Assembly: GCA_902494555.1 (NCBI GenBank)
Contig: CABUTR010000020.1
Coordinates: forward strand, 1 to 32,257
Source: an uncultured Collinsella sp.
GTDB lineage: Bacteria; Actinomycetota; Coriobacteriia; Coriobacteriales; Coriobacteriaceae
Direction of reading: 5' to 3'
DNA length: 32,257 bases
The number at the start of each line of letters is the position of its first letter. The first letter of the stretch is position 1. Position numbers and translations under genes: made by a program. Shown piece by piece: positions 21,721 through 29,626 of this stretch. The notes below the pieces were generated by a model. The model saw only the letters and a list, made by a program, of their open reading frames with translations, was not told the DNA's origin and did not search any database.

Positions 21721-22824
21721 ATGGCGACGATGAACGAAAAAGATTACTACGAGATTCTGGGTGTCTCCAAGGACGCCACCTCGCGTGATATTCAAAAGGC
21801 CTTCCAGCAAAAGGCCCGTAAGCTCCATCCGGACGTCAATAAAGAGCCGGATGCCGAGGAAAAGTTTAAAGAGGTTTCCGAGGCCTACGCCGTGCTTTCG
21901 GATGAACAAAAACGTGCGCGCTACGACGCCATGCGTTCTGGCAATCCCTTTGCCGGTGCTCCTACGGCTTCGCCCTATGGTGGCGGCTACGCCGGCAGCA
22001 CGGGCTATGGCAATCCCTTTGAGGGCGGCTTTCCCTTTGGTGGCGCCTGGGGCCAGCAGCGTCGCGGCCAGGCTGCCTACAATCCCGAGAACGGCGCCAA
22101 CGTGGTCGTCGATATCAAACTCGACGCCAAGGAGGCCAAGGGCGGTGCCCGCAAGACCGTCCGCTACACGCGCTTCGATACCTGTAGCAACTGCGGCGGC
22201 TCGGGCTCCGTTTCGTCTGAGCATGCCCATACCTGCCCGAGCTGCGGTGGCCGCGGCCACATCGACGTCGACCTGTCCTTCCTGTTTGGTGCGGGCACGT
22301 TCCAGTCGGTCTGCCCCGAGTGCGGCGGTTCCGGTAAGGTCGTGGCCGACCCCTGCCCCGATTGCGGTGGCAGCGGGCGAACCCGTGTGACCTCCGAGCA
22401 GACGATTGAGTTTCCTGCCGGCATGCACGATGGCGACGAGGTCCGCATTAGCGGCATGGGCCATGCTGGCACTAACGGTGCCGCGGGCGGCGACCTGGTC
22501 GGCCGCGCCCATGTTGAGGCCGAGCGCTTGGAAGGCAAAGCTCGTACTGGCTTTTACCTGATGGGCATTGTGGCGCCGTTTTTGGTGCTGTCGGCCATCT
22601 CGGGAGTGTTCTCGGCCTTTGCCGTGATGTGCTTTATTCCGTTTACCATGGGCCTGTTCATGGTGCTTTCGGACGGTGTGCTTCATCGCAGCCTGCTGTG
22701 GTGGAAGCGCGGTGCGATGCAGTTTGCCAACGGTTTTGCCAACGGCTTCATGTTCGCGCTCGTGTCGGTTTGGTTCGCGAGCTGCTCGCAACGGGCCATG
22801 CTTTCGCCGTATCAAATGCAATAA
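21721..22824 (+). CDS. DnaJ-like co-chaperone with a hydrophobic, probably membrane-inserted C-terminus
   Basis: A 367-residue protein beginning like a type I DnaJ. The J domain is at about residues 5-70, with HPD at 36-38 to stimulate DnaK. A Gly/Phe/Pro-rich linker covers about 75-120. A domain-I strand region surrounds four CxxCGGxG zinc repeats starting at Cys155 and ending near 220 (CSNCGGSG, CPSCGGRG, CPECGGSG, CPDCGGSG). After domain I closes (GGDLVGRAHVEAE), the expected second C-terminal and dimerisation domains are missing. Instead there are hydrophobic segments at about 277-297 and 299-320, and possibly a third near 340-358. That suggests a membrane-tethered J-protein. AGGAGG lies nine bases before ATG 21721. 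A complete dnaJ follows directly. Confidence 0.85.
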   Translation: MATMNEKDYYEILGVSKDATSRDIQKAFQQKARKLHPDVNKEPDAEEKFKEVSEAYAVLSDEQKRARYDAMRSGNPFAGAPTASPYGGGYAGSTGYGNPFEGGFPFGGAWGQQRRGQAAYNPENGANVVVDIKLDAKEAKGGARKTVRYTRFDTCSNCGGSGSVSSEHAHTCPSCGGRGHIDVDLSFLFGAGTFQSVCPECGGSGKVVADPCPDCGGSGRTRVTSEQTIEFPAGMHDGDEVRISGMGHAGTNGAAGGDLVGRAHVEAERLEGKARTGFYLMGIVAPFLVLSAISGVFSAFAVMCFIPFTMGLFMVLSDGVLHRSLLWWKRGAMQFANGFANGFMFALVSVWFASCSQRAMLSPYQMQ

Positions 22825-22839
22825 CATCAAACCCTTTGT

Positions 22840-22866
22840 TTGCGGTCGGCCCAGCTTGGGTATAGG
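22840..22866 (+). promoter_or_regulatory. Candidate promoter of the second dnaJ
   Basis: TTGCGG (22840-22845) and TATAGG (22861-22866) are separated by 15 bp, a short spacing, and lie 40 bp before the GTG start. The call is weak. Confidence 0.35.
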
Positions 22867-22905
22867 ACGCACTGTGACAATAATGAAAGTCGGAAGGATT
22901 CGGTC

Positions 22906-24054
22906 GTGTCGGAAAATAGGGATTACTACGAGGTGCTTGGCGTCGACAGGGATGCCGACGCGCGGACGATTAAGCGTGCGTTTTTAAAGAAGGCCCGTAC
23001 CGTACATCCGGATGTTTCGGACGATCCCGAGGCCGAGGCCAAGTTCAAGGAGCTCAACGAGGCCTATTCCGTTCTTTCCGATGATCAGAAGCGTGCTAAC
23101 TACGACCGTTACGGCACTGCCGACGGTCCTGGTGGTTCAGGCTATGTCGACATCAACGATATCTTTGGTGGCATGGGCATGGACGACCTGTTCTCGTCGT
23201 TCTTTGGCGGTGGCGCCGGTGGTGGCGCCCGCAGCCGTCGTGAGCGTCGTCGCGGACGTGACATGGCCATCTCACTTTCGGTGACGCTCGAGGAGGCGGC
23301 ACTCGGCTGCAAAAAGACGATCAGCTATGATCGCCTTGCTCCTTGCGAGGACTGCAACGGTACCGGTAGGGCCGAGGGTGCACAGGAAAAGCAGTGCAGT
23401 CGCTGCCACGGTACGGGCTACGTCACGACGGTTCAGCGATCGTTTTTGGGCCAGGTTCAGTCTTCCTCGCCTTGCCCCGACTGCCATGGCGAGGGCACGG
23501 TTATCGACCATCCCTGCGAGACCTGCGACGGTCAGGGCCGCACGCCTTCGCACGAAAAGATCGACATCGATATTCCCGCCGGCGTTTCGACCGGTCGCCA
23601 GCTGCGTGTGAGCGGCTTTGGCGAGGCCGGCCTTCGCGGCGAGCCTTCTGGCGACCTGATTGTCAACGTGCGCGTTGCCGACCATGAACGCTTTAAGCGC
23701 AACGGTGACGACCTGTACCTGGTGAGCGATATCTCGATTGCGCAGGCTGCGCTCGGCTGCGAGATCGAGGTCGAGGGCATTATGCCCGACGAGGTCGTTA
23801 AGGTGACGGTTCCCGCCGGCGCCCAGTACGGCGACACCGTGAGCGTCAATAATTACGGCATGCCGCGCATTGGCGGTGGCGGTTCGCGTGGCCGCCTGAT
23901 CGTGCAACTGCGCGTGGTCGTTCCCACCAATCTTTCCAATAAGCAACGCGAGCTGCTCCGTGCTTTTGCCGACGAGATGGGCGATGACGTCGCTTCCGGT
24001 AAGAAGTCGGTGACCGACCGTATCAAGAGTGCCCTCGACGATATCCTCGATTAA
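22906..24054 (+). CDS. dnaJ: Chaperone protein DnaJ (complete type I)
   Basis: A 382-residue Hsp40 that delivers unfolded clients to DnaK and stimulates its ATPase. The J domain (DYYEVLGVDRDADARTIK, with HPD near residue 35) is followed by a Gly-rich region with an Arg patch. Zinc repeats CEDCNGTG, CSRCHGTG, CPDCHGEG and CETCDGQG occupy about 147-210. Both C-terminal substrate domains are present to about 350. The GTG start at 22906 has AAGGA upstream; the frame is open to 22840, but without family similarity. dnaK and grpE are not adjacent, so this is probably the second, housekeeping dnaJ copy. mtaB starts nine bases downstream. Confidence 0.93.
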   Translation: MSENRDYYEVLGVDRDADARTIKRAFLKKARTVHPDVSDDPEAEAKFKELNEAYSVLSDDQKRANYDRYGTADGPGGSGYVDINDIFGGMGMDDLFSSFFGGGAGGGARSRRERRRGRDMAISLSVTLEEAALGCKKTISYDRLAPCEDCNGTGRAEGAQEKQCSRCHGTGYVTTVQRSFLGQVQSSSPCPDCHGEGTVIDHPCETCDGQGRTPSHEKIDIDIPAGVSTGRQLRVSGFGEAGLRGEPSGDLIVNVRVADHERFKRNGDDLYLVSDISIAQAALGCEIEVEGIMPDEVVKVTVPAGAQYGDTVSVNNYGMPRIGGGGSRGRLIVQLRVVVPTNLSNKQRELLRAFADEMGDDVASGKKSVTDRIKSALDDILD

Positions 24055-24063
24055 GGAGCCCGC

Positions 24064-25356
24064 GTGCTCGCACCCCATATTTCCGTCGTCAACCTCGGCT
24101 GCCGTGTCAACCGGGTTGAGTCTGACCGTATCACTGCCGATCTTATGCGCCTGGGCTTTGCTATTGTGGAGCCCCAGGATGCCGATTTGATCGTCATTAA
24201 CACCTGTGCCGTTACGGGCGAGGCCGAGGCCAAGACCCGTAAGGCCGTCCGTCATGCGCTGGCCCATCCAAATGAGCCCTATGTGGTCGTGACCGGATGC
24301 GTGGTCAATTTGCATCCCGAGGAGCTGTTGGAGCTTTCGGATCGCGTGATTGCCGAGCCGTCTAAGATCGATGTCGCTGAACGTGTCTGCGATGTGCTGG
24401 GCGTTGAGTCCGATAGCGTTCCCGCCTGCAGCGATGGTGACGTGGTCGATGCGCTCGGTCGTTCGCGGCTGGGCGTGAAGATCCAGGATGGCTGCAACCA
24501 CCGTTGCACCTATTGCATCGTGTGGAAGGCCCGCGGCCCCGAGCGCTCCGTGCCTGTCGAGTCCGTGCTTGAGCAAGTTCGCGAGGCCCAGGAGGCCGGC
24601 GTGCCTGAGGTGGTGCTGACCGGTGTGAACCTGGGTGCCTACGATGGCAAGAGCGCGACCGACGAACATGTCGAAATCGATGAGCTGCTCGAGGCCATCA
24701 TGGAGCGCACGACTATTGCGCATGTGCGCATTTCCTCGGTCGAGCCCATGGATATCTCTGAGCGCCTGCTTAAGGTTATGGCGCGCTATCCGCAGCGTAT
24801 CGCCCCGTTTTTGCACCTGCCCGTGCAGTCCGGCTGTACGGCGACCCTGCATCGCATGGGTCGTCCCTATAGTGCGGAGGCCTTTGAGGACACGGTGCGC
24901 ATGATTCGCGCCATCCTGCCGCAGGCGTCTCTTTCGTGCGACGTCATCGTCGGTTTTCCTGGTGAAACGGACGAGGAGTTCGAGGAGTCGCTGGCGCTGT
25001 GCCGCCGTGTGGGTTTCTCGCGTATGCACGTGTTCCGCTATAGCAAGCGTCCCGGTACCCTTGCTGCCGACATGCCCGACCAGGTGCCGCCCGAGGTTAT
25101 GGCCGAGCGCAGCCGTCGTATGCGAGACACGGCGCAGGAGCTCGCTATTGCCGATGCTCGTCGTCGCGTGGGCAATAGCGAGCGTGCCGTGCTTGAGTAC
25201 GGTGACAATTTAACGCTCGGTTCGTTCCATCATGCCCGTCTTGACGATACCTGTGGACTTACAGCCCCGTGCCTGCTCGATGTTGCTATCATCGGAGTCG
25301 ATGATTCCGGCTTGGTCCATGCGCGCAGGGAGGTCCATGGAAGCCTCGAAGATTAG
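24064..25356 (+). CDS. mtaB: tRNA t6A37 methylthiotransferase MtaB
   Basis: A 430-residue radical SAM enzyme that adds a methylthio group to t6A37 of ANN-reading tRNAs, giving ms2t6A. The N-terminal UPF0004 domain binds an auxiliary cluster and shows LGCRVN, NTCAVT and TGCVV. The radical SAM cluster is bound by Cys144, Cys148 and Cys151 (CNHRCTYC). GCRVN rather than GCQMN separates MtaB from MiaB. A C-terminal TRAM-like region begins near 365. AAGGAG precedes the GTG start. Its end overlaps phoH by 20 bp. Confidence 0.91.
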   Translation: MLAPHISVVNLGCRVNRVESDRITADLMRLGFAIVEPQDADLIVINTCAVTGEAEAKTRKAVRHALAHPNEPYVVVTGCVVNLHPEELLELSDRVIAEPSKIDVAERVCDVLGVESDSVPACSDGDVVDALGRSRLGVKIQDGCNHRCTYCIVWKARGPERSVPVESVLEQVREAQEAGVPEVVLTGVNLGAYDGKSATDEHVEIDELLEAIMERTTIAHVRISSVEPMDISERLLKVMARYPQRIAPFLHLPVQSGCTATLHRMGRPYSAEAFEDTVRMIRAILPQASLSCDVIVGFPGETDEEFEESLALCRRVGFSRMHVFRYSKRPGTLAADMPDQVPPEVMAERSRRMRDTAQELAIADARRRVGNSERAVLEYGDNLTLGSFHHARLDDTCGLTAPCLLDVAIIGVDDSGLVHARREVHGSLED

Positions 25357-26308
25357 ACTTACCGTTCCCGAGGGAGTTGATCCCTCGCGTGTTTTGGGCG
25401 CCGGCGACGGCGTCCTTCGTGCGCTCGAGAGCTTGGTTCGCGCTCACGTGGTCGCCCGTGGCGATAGCATCTCCGTGAGCGGTGACCCGGATGAGGTCGA
25501 ACTCGTGGCGCGTTTTTTTGAACACGCTTTTCGCGAGGCGGCGGCCGGTCGTACCCTGTCTGCCGACGATGTCTCGCGTTGCCTGGCCGTCTTGCGCGAC
25601 GGCGAGCATGAGGCCACATCGCTTCGCGATGACGTGCTGCTTTCATACCGCGGTCGTGTCATTCGTCCCAAGACGCTTGGGCAAAAGCGCTATGTGGATG
25701 CCATTCGCTCGCATACCATCACCTTTGGCTTGGGTCCTGCCGGTACCGGTAAGACCTATCTGGCCATGGCGCTCGCCGTTGCCGCGCTCAAGCGCCATGA
25801 GGTGGGCCGTTTGATCTTGACGCGTCCGGTTGTCGAAGCAGGGGAGAACCTGGGCTTTTTGCCTGGCACCCTCGAGGAAAAGATTGATCCGTACATGCGT
25901 CCGCTCTACGACGCCCTTTTTGACATGATGGATCGCGAGCGCACCGATGAGCTTATGGAGCGCGGCGTGATCGAGATTGCCCCGCTTGCCTATATGCGCG
26001 GTCGTACGCTGAGCGATGCTTTCGTGGTGCTCGACGAGGCGCAAAATACCACGCCCGAGCAGATGAAGATGTTCCTGACACGCCTTGGATTCAACTCCAA
26101 GTTCGTGATTACCGGCGACCTTAGCCAGCGCGACCTGGTGGGTCGTCGTGGTGGCTTGGCGGATGTCGAGCAGATTTTGGGCCGTGTCGACGATGTGGCG
26201 TTTGCACACCTGGAGCGCGCCGATGTGGTGCGCCATGCCCTGGTGGGTCGTATCGTCGAGGCATACGATGCTTATGATGACGTGCGTGAGCAGCGCTCGC
26301 GCGACTGA
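25337..26308 (+). CDS. phoH: PhoH-family ATPase (YbeZ-like)
   Basis: A 323-residue cytoplasmic ATPase. The Walker A motif GPAGTGKT is at about residues 133-140 and the Walker B-like VVLDEAQN near 232-239. An N-terminal KH-like region covers about 1-100. Family members act with YbeY, the next gene, in RNA and ribosome quality control; the precise activity is not settled. ATG 25337 is chosen because GGGAGG lies just before it. The start falls inside mtaB, implying coupled translation. The name PhoH does not imply phosphate control here, and no Pho box was seen. Confidence 0.92.
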   Translation: MEASKIRLTVPEGVDPSRVLGAGDGVLRALESLVRAHVVARGDSISVSGDPDEVELVARFFEHAFREAAAGRTLSADDVSRCLAVLRDGEHEATSLRDDVLLSYRGRVIRPKTLGQKRYVDAIRSHTITFGLGPAGTGKTYLAMALAVAALKRHEVGRLILTRPVVEAGENLGFLPGTLEEKIDPYMRPLYDALFDMMDRERTDELMERGVIEIAPLAYMRGRTLSDAFVVLDEAQNTTPEQMKMFLTRLGFNSKFVITGDLSQRDLVGRRGGLADVEQILGRVDDVAFAHLERADVVRHALVGRIVEAYDAYDDVREQRSRD

Positions 26309-26319
26309 AAGGAGTCCCG

Positions 26320-26829
26320 TTGAGTGTATTGATCAGCAACGATGCCGAGCTCGATACGCTGCTCGACGCGCAGGAAGTGGAGCACATCTGCGAGGTTGTG
26401 CTTGCCGCCGAGGGCGTTGAACGTGAAGTCGAGATTTCCCTTTCGTATGTCGACGAGGACGAGATGCACGAGCTCAACCACGAGTGGCGTGGCATCGACC
26501 GCACCACCGATGTGCTCTCGTTTGAATGCGACTCGGCCTTTGACGAGGATATTCCCGCCGACGAGACGCTCGAGCTCGGCGATATCATCTTGGCCCCGCA
26601 GGTCATTGCCCGTCAGGCCCCCGGCTTTGGCAATAGCCCTGCCGACGAGTGCCGCCTGATGCTCGTACACGGCATGCTGCACCTGCTGGGGTATGACCAT
26701 ATCGAGGACGACGAGGCCGAGGTCATGGAGGCCCGCGAGGACGCTATCCTGCGCGATCTGGCGCTCGAGCGCGGCGAGGATCCCAAACTCGTTCACGTCG
26801 GCCCCATCACCAATCATGCCCACGACTAG
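26320..26829 (+). CDS. ybeY: Endoribonuclease YbeY (rRNA maturation factor)
   Basis: A 169-residue single-strand RNase acting in 16S rRNA 3'-end processing and ribosome quality control. The zinc site is His117, His121 and His127 in HGMLHLLGYDH, preceded by the conserved RTTDVLSF near residue 66. The start is an uncommon TTG at 26320, supported by AAAGGAG five bases upstream and by the absence of another suitable in-frame codon. It follows phoH by 11 bases and precedes dgkA by nine. Confidence 0.94.
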   Translation: MSVLISNDAELDTLLDAQEVEHICEVVLAAEGVEREVEISLSYVDEDEMHELNHEWRGIDRTTDVLSFECDSAFDEDIPADETLELGDIILAPQVIARQAPGFGNSPADECRLMLVHGMLHLLGYDHIEDDEAEVMEAREDAILRDLALERGEDPKLVHVGPITNHAHD

Positions 26830-26838
26830 GAGCCGTTT

Positions 26839-27216
26839 ATGATTCCCGGATCGAACAAGGACCATCCGTCCTTTTTAAAGTCGTTCTCCTACGCCATGGA
26901 GGGCTTCGTCACCGCCGTCAAGACCGAGCGCAACATTAAGGTCATGCTCGTAGCGGGCGTGTGCACCGTCATTGCCGGCTGCATCGTGGGGCTCGACATT
27001 GCCGAGTGGGCCACGATTATCATCTGCTGCGGCCTGGTGATTCACGGCGAGCTGTGCAATACCGCCATGGAGGCCATTGTCGATCTGGCGACCCAGGAGC
27101 TCCATCCGCTGGCAAAACGCGCCAAGGACATCGCCGCCGCCTCGGTATACGTACTTTCAATCACCGCCGCGATTGTGGGCTTGCTGGTATTTGCCCACGC
27201 GCTCGGCTTTATTTAG
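26839..27216 (+). CDS. dgkA: Diacylglycerol/undecaprenol kinase
   Basis: A 125-residue integral membrane kinase with three hydrophobic segments at about residues 34-52, 56-74 and 98-122. The active-site signature ELCNTAMEAIVD lies at about 75-86, followed by HPLAKRAKDIAAASV. Gram-positive members mainly phosphorylate undecaprenol, feeding cell-wall carrier lipid. Substrate choice cannot be read from the sequence. AGGAG precedes the ATG. Placement between ybeY and era is standard in Gram-positives. Confidence 0.92.
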   Translation: MIPGSNKDHPSFLKSFSYAMEGFVTAVKTERNIKVMLVAGVCTVIAGCIVGLDIAEWATIIICCGLVIHGELCNTAMEAIVDLATQELHPLAKRAKDIAAASVYVLSITAAIVGLLVFAHALGFI

Positions 27217-27228
27217 AAAGGGATTCCC

Positions 27229-28296
27229 ATGTCCGACAATATGCAGCCTATCGATGAAATTTTGGACGACGAGTCCCCGGATGCTAAGGCGACCGAGGCC
27301 TATGAGGAAGTCGAGGAGTTCGACCCGTTTGAGGGCATGAGCGACGAGGAGCTCGACGCCCTGTGCGATGAGGACGACAGCCTCGCGGGCTTTGGCGACG
27401 TTGAGCCCGGTTTCCGCAGTGGCTTCGTGGCCTTGGTCGGCCGCCCCAACGCCGGTAAGTCAACGCTGCTCAACGCCTGCTATGGCAAAAAGGTCGCCAT
27501 CACCTCGCCGGTGGCCCAGACGACCCGCCGCCGCATGCGCGCCGTCGTCAACCGCCCCGGCTACCAGCTGGTCTTTGTCGATACCCCGGGTATCCACAAG
27601 CCCAAGGACGGTCTAGGGTCCGAGCTGAACAAGAGCGCGCTGTTCGAGCTGAACGATGTCGATGTTGTCGCGTTTTTGATTGATGCCACCAAACCGATCG
27701 GCAGGGGAGACGCCTGGGTTGCCGAGCGTGTCAAGAATGCCCGTTCCAAGAAGGTCCTGGTGCTCACCAAGGCCGATGAAGCCGACCCCGCACAGGTCAT
27801 GGAGCAGCTTAAGGCCGCCCACGAGCTTATGGAATATGACGACGAGATCGTGACGTCGTCGGTCAAGAACTTTAACGTCGATGCCTTCATCGAGACCGTT
27901 GCGCGCTTTTTGCCCGAGGGTCCGCGTTGGTTCCCCGAGGACATGGGTACCGACGCTTCCGATGAGACGCTCGTTGCCGAGTTTGTGCGCGAGAAGGTCT
28001 TGCGCCGCACCCGTGATGAGATCCCGCACTCCGTGGGCGTGATTTGCGATGCGCTTGAGCAGACTAAGAAGGTGCTGCGCGTGCACGCCACCATTTACGT
28101 CGAGCGCGAGGGCCAAAAGGGCATCATCATCGGCAAGGGCGGCGAGATGATCAAACATATCGGCATCGACGCCCGTCGCGACCTTGAGCGCATCTTTGGC
28201 ACCCAGGTCTTTTTGGAGCTGGACGTGAAGGTCAAGGCCGGCTGGCGTGACGACGAGGCCCAGATTCGCCGCTTTGGCTATAACGCCGAGGATTAG
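27229..28296 (+). CDS. era: GTPase Era with an acidic N-terminal extension
   Basis: A 355-residue ribosome-assembly GTPase that binds the 3' end of 16S rRNA. The G1 motif GRPNAGKS is at residues 71-78, against about 15-22 in E. coli Era. DTPGIHKP (G3) and LTKADEAD (G4) follow, and the C-terminal KH domain contains IIGKGGEMIKHIG. The extra 56 or so residues before the GTPase are strongly acidic, rich in Asp and Glu, and probably disordered. The ATG at 27229 has AAAGGG upstream; a shorter start is not supported by any internal ribosome site near residue 37. YbeY, Era and PhoH adjacent to one another fit a shared ribosome-maturation role. Confidence 0.94.
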   Translation: MSDNMQPIDEILDDESPDAKATEAYEEVEEFDPFEGMSDEELDALCDEDDSLAGFGDVEPGFRSGFVALVGRPNAGKSTLLNACYGKKVAITSPVAQTTRRRMRAVVNRPGYQLVFVDTPGIHKPKDGLGSELNKSALFELNDVDVVAFLIDATKPIGRGDAWVAERVKNARSKKVLVLTKADEADPAQVMEQLKAAHELMEYDDEIVTSSVKNFNVDAFIETVARFLPEGPRWFPEDMGTDASDETLVAEFVREKVLRRTRDEIPHSVGVICDALEQTKKVLRVHATIYVEREGQKGIIIGKGGEMIKHIGIDARRDLERIFGTQVFLELDVKVKAGWRDDEAQIRRFGYNAED

Positions 28297-28311
28297 GGAC
28301 ACGCGGCGCGA

Positions 28312-29061
28312 ATGGCAGGTTCTCGTACATATCGCACGAAAGTGCTCGTGCTCGATAAGACGAAGCTCAAAGAGACGGACCTGATCCTGACGATGCTTGA
28401 CGAGCGGGGTCGGCAGGTTCGTGCCGTGGCAAAGGGCGCCCGCAAACCCGGCGGACGCCTGGCTGCGCGCTGCGAGATGTTCTGTACCGTTGATCTGCTG
28501 CTTGCGCATGGACGGTCGCTCGACGTGGTTTCCCAGGCCGAGCTTATGGAGGCGCCGCTCGGCGCTGCTCCCGATTACGAGATGACATGCGCCGCAAGCG
28601 CGATCGCCGAGGTCGCGCGCGTGTGCTCGTTCGAGGACGCCGAGGACCCGTTTACCTTTGCCATCACGCAGCGGGCGCTCACACTTGTCGGCAGCGGGCT
28701 CGACGCGGCACATATGGACCTGCTCGTGGCGGCCTTTGTCTTTAAATTGCTGTCGCACGTTGGCTACCGACCCGATTTTTCGGCATGCGTGCTGTGTGGA
28801 GACCCGATGCTGTCGTATTTTTCGCCCCAGGCGGGCGGCCTCATGTGCGGGTCGTGCGCGTCGAGCGTGCCCGGTGCCGAGCTGGTGTCGACCGGTGAGG
28901 TCGCATGGCTGCGCGCCCTCATGTCCATGACCTTCGATGCGCTTATGGCCGAGAGGGTCGACCCCCATACCGCTGCCTTTTTGCTGGGGCTTTCGCACGT
29001 GTGGGCTGCGACGCACACCGATCAACGTCTCCGTGCGATGGAATTCATGTTGGGTCGGTGA
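28312..29061 (+). CDS. recO: DNA repair protein RecO
   Basis: A 249-residue recombination mediator that helps RecA load on SSB-coated single-stranded DNA together with RecR. The N-terminal OB fold begins RTYRTKVLVLDKTKLKETDL. A helical C-terminal domain carries a zinc site with CVLCG near residue 158 and CGSCAS near 178. The ATG follows the era stop by 15 bases and has no strong ribosome site (ACGCGGCGCGA), so coupling with era is likely. It is the last gene of this cluster. Confidence 0.93.
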   Translation: MAGSRTYRTKVLVLDKTKLKETDLILTMLDERGRQVRAVAKGARKPGGRLAARCEMFCTVDLLLAHGRSLDVVSQAELMEAPLGAAPDYEMTCAASAIAEVARVCSFEDAEDPFTFAITQRALTLVGSGLDAAHMDLLVAAFVFKLLSHVGYRPDFSACVLCGDPMLSYFSPQAGGLMCGSCASSVPGAELVSTGEVAWLRALMSMTFDALMAERVDPHTAAFLLGLSHVWAATHTDQRLRAMEFMLGR

Positions 29062-29085
29062 TGATGTGCAGGCGCGGGCTGCTTG

Positions 29086-29094
29086 TGGTAACAT
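29086..29094 (+). promoter_or_regulatory. Candidate extended -10 of the rpsO promoter
   Basis: TGGTAACAT supplies TG plus TAACAT, about 106 bp before the rpsO start. No -35 is evident. Confidence 0.4.
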
Positions 29095-29163
29095 ACCGAC
29101 CTGTTGGTACCTCGACCTTGGATGCTCGCTCCACCGGCGGCTTCCCAGTCCGAGGCGAATAGC

Positions 29164-29179
29164 GTCGCCCGCGGGCGAC
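29164..29179 (+). promoter_or_regulatory. Perfect 16-bp palindrome in the rpsO leader
   Basis: GTCGCCCG is followed directly by CGGGCGAC, 20 bases before the rpsO ATG and next to its ribosome site. As RNA it gives a short GC-rich stem with a tight loop. S15 represses its own translation in several bacteria through leader structures, so this is a candidate site, although no known S15 motif is recognised. Confidence 0.4.
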
Positions 29180-29199
29180 AAGAAACGAAAGGTGAAACA

Positions 29200-29478
29200 A
29201 TGACTGTTTCCAAAGAGCGCAAGGCGGAGCTGACTGCCCAGTTCGGTAACACCCCGGTCGACACCGGCAACCCCAAGGTTCAGGTCGCCATCCTGACCGA
29301 GCGCATCAAGGAGCTGACCGAGCACATGAAGTCCCACCAGAAGGACTTCCACACCCGTCGTGGTCTGCTCATGCTCGTCGGTCGTCGTCGTCGTCTTCTC
29401 TCCTACATCAAGAAGAACGACATCGTCGAGTATCGTGAGCTCATCAAGGCTCTGGGCATCCGCGACAACATCCAGTAG
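29200..29478 (+). CDS. rpsO: 30S ribosomal protein S15
   Basis: A 92-residue primary 16S rRNA-binding protein. The family core is plain: DTGNPKVQVAILTERI, HMKSHQKDFHTRRGLL and LVGRRRRLLSYIKKND. The length is near the usual 89 residues. AAAGGTG precedes the ATG. It forms the widely conserved rpsO-pnp pair, with a terminator between the two genes that probably allows some read-through. Confidence 0.97.
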   Translation: MTVSKERKAELTAQFGNTPVDTGNPKVQVAILTERIKELTEHMKSHQKDFHTRRGLLMLVGRRRRLLSYIKKNDIVEYRELIKALGIRDNIQ

Positions 29479-29494
29479 GATTTGTACATGCAAG

Positions 29495-29524
29495 GAGCGT
29501 CCTGCGCAGCGGGGCGCTCTTTTT
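29495..29524 (+). terminator. Intrinsic terminator after rpsO
   Basis: GAGCGTCC (29495-29502) pairs with GGGCGCTC (29512-29519, shared with the preceding G) across an 8-9-nt loop, and TTTTT follows. It lies 16 bp past the rpsO stop. Confidence 0.88.
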
Positions 29525-29531
29525 GTGTAAG

Positions 29532-29622
29532 GGCGTGAACAATCACGCTCTGAAGCGTGGCGGGGGCAGGGGCCCGCGTCACATGAGGAGCCTGCAGGCA
29601 AGGGGCCTGCGGGGTAAAGGAG
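29532..29622 (+). promoter_or_regulatory. pnp leader with competing hairpins
   Basis: GCGTGA (29533-29538) pairs with TCACGC (29543-29548); the same TCACGC region can instead pair onward as CACGCT (29544-29549) with AGCGTG (29554-29559). A third stem, GCAGGC (29594-29599) with GCCTGC (29605-29610), lies just before the ribosome site AAAGGAG (29616-29622). In E. coli, PNPase autoregulates through an RNase III-cut leader stem, so a similar role is possible. Confidence 0.4.
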
Positions 29623-29626
29623 AACA

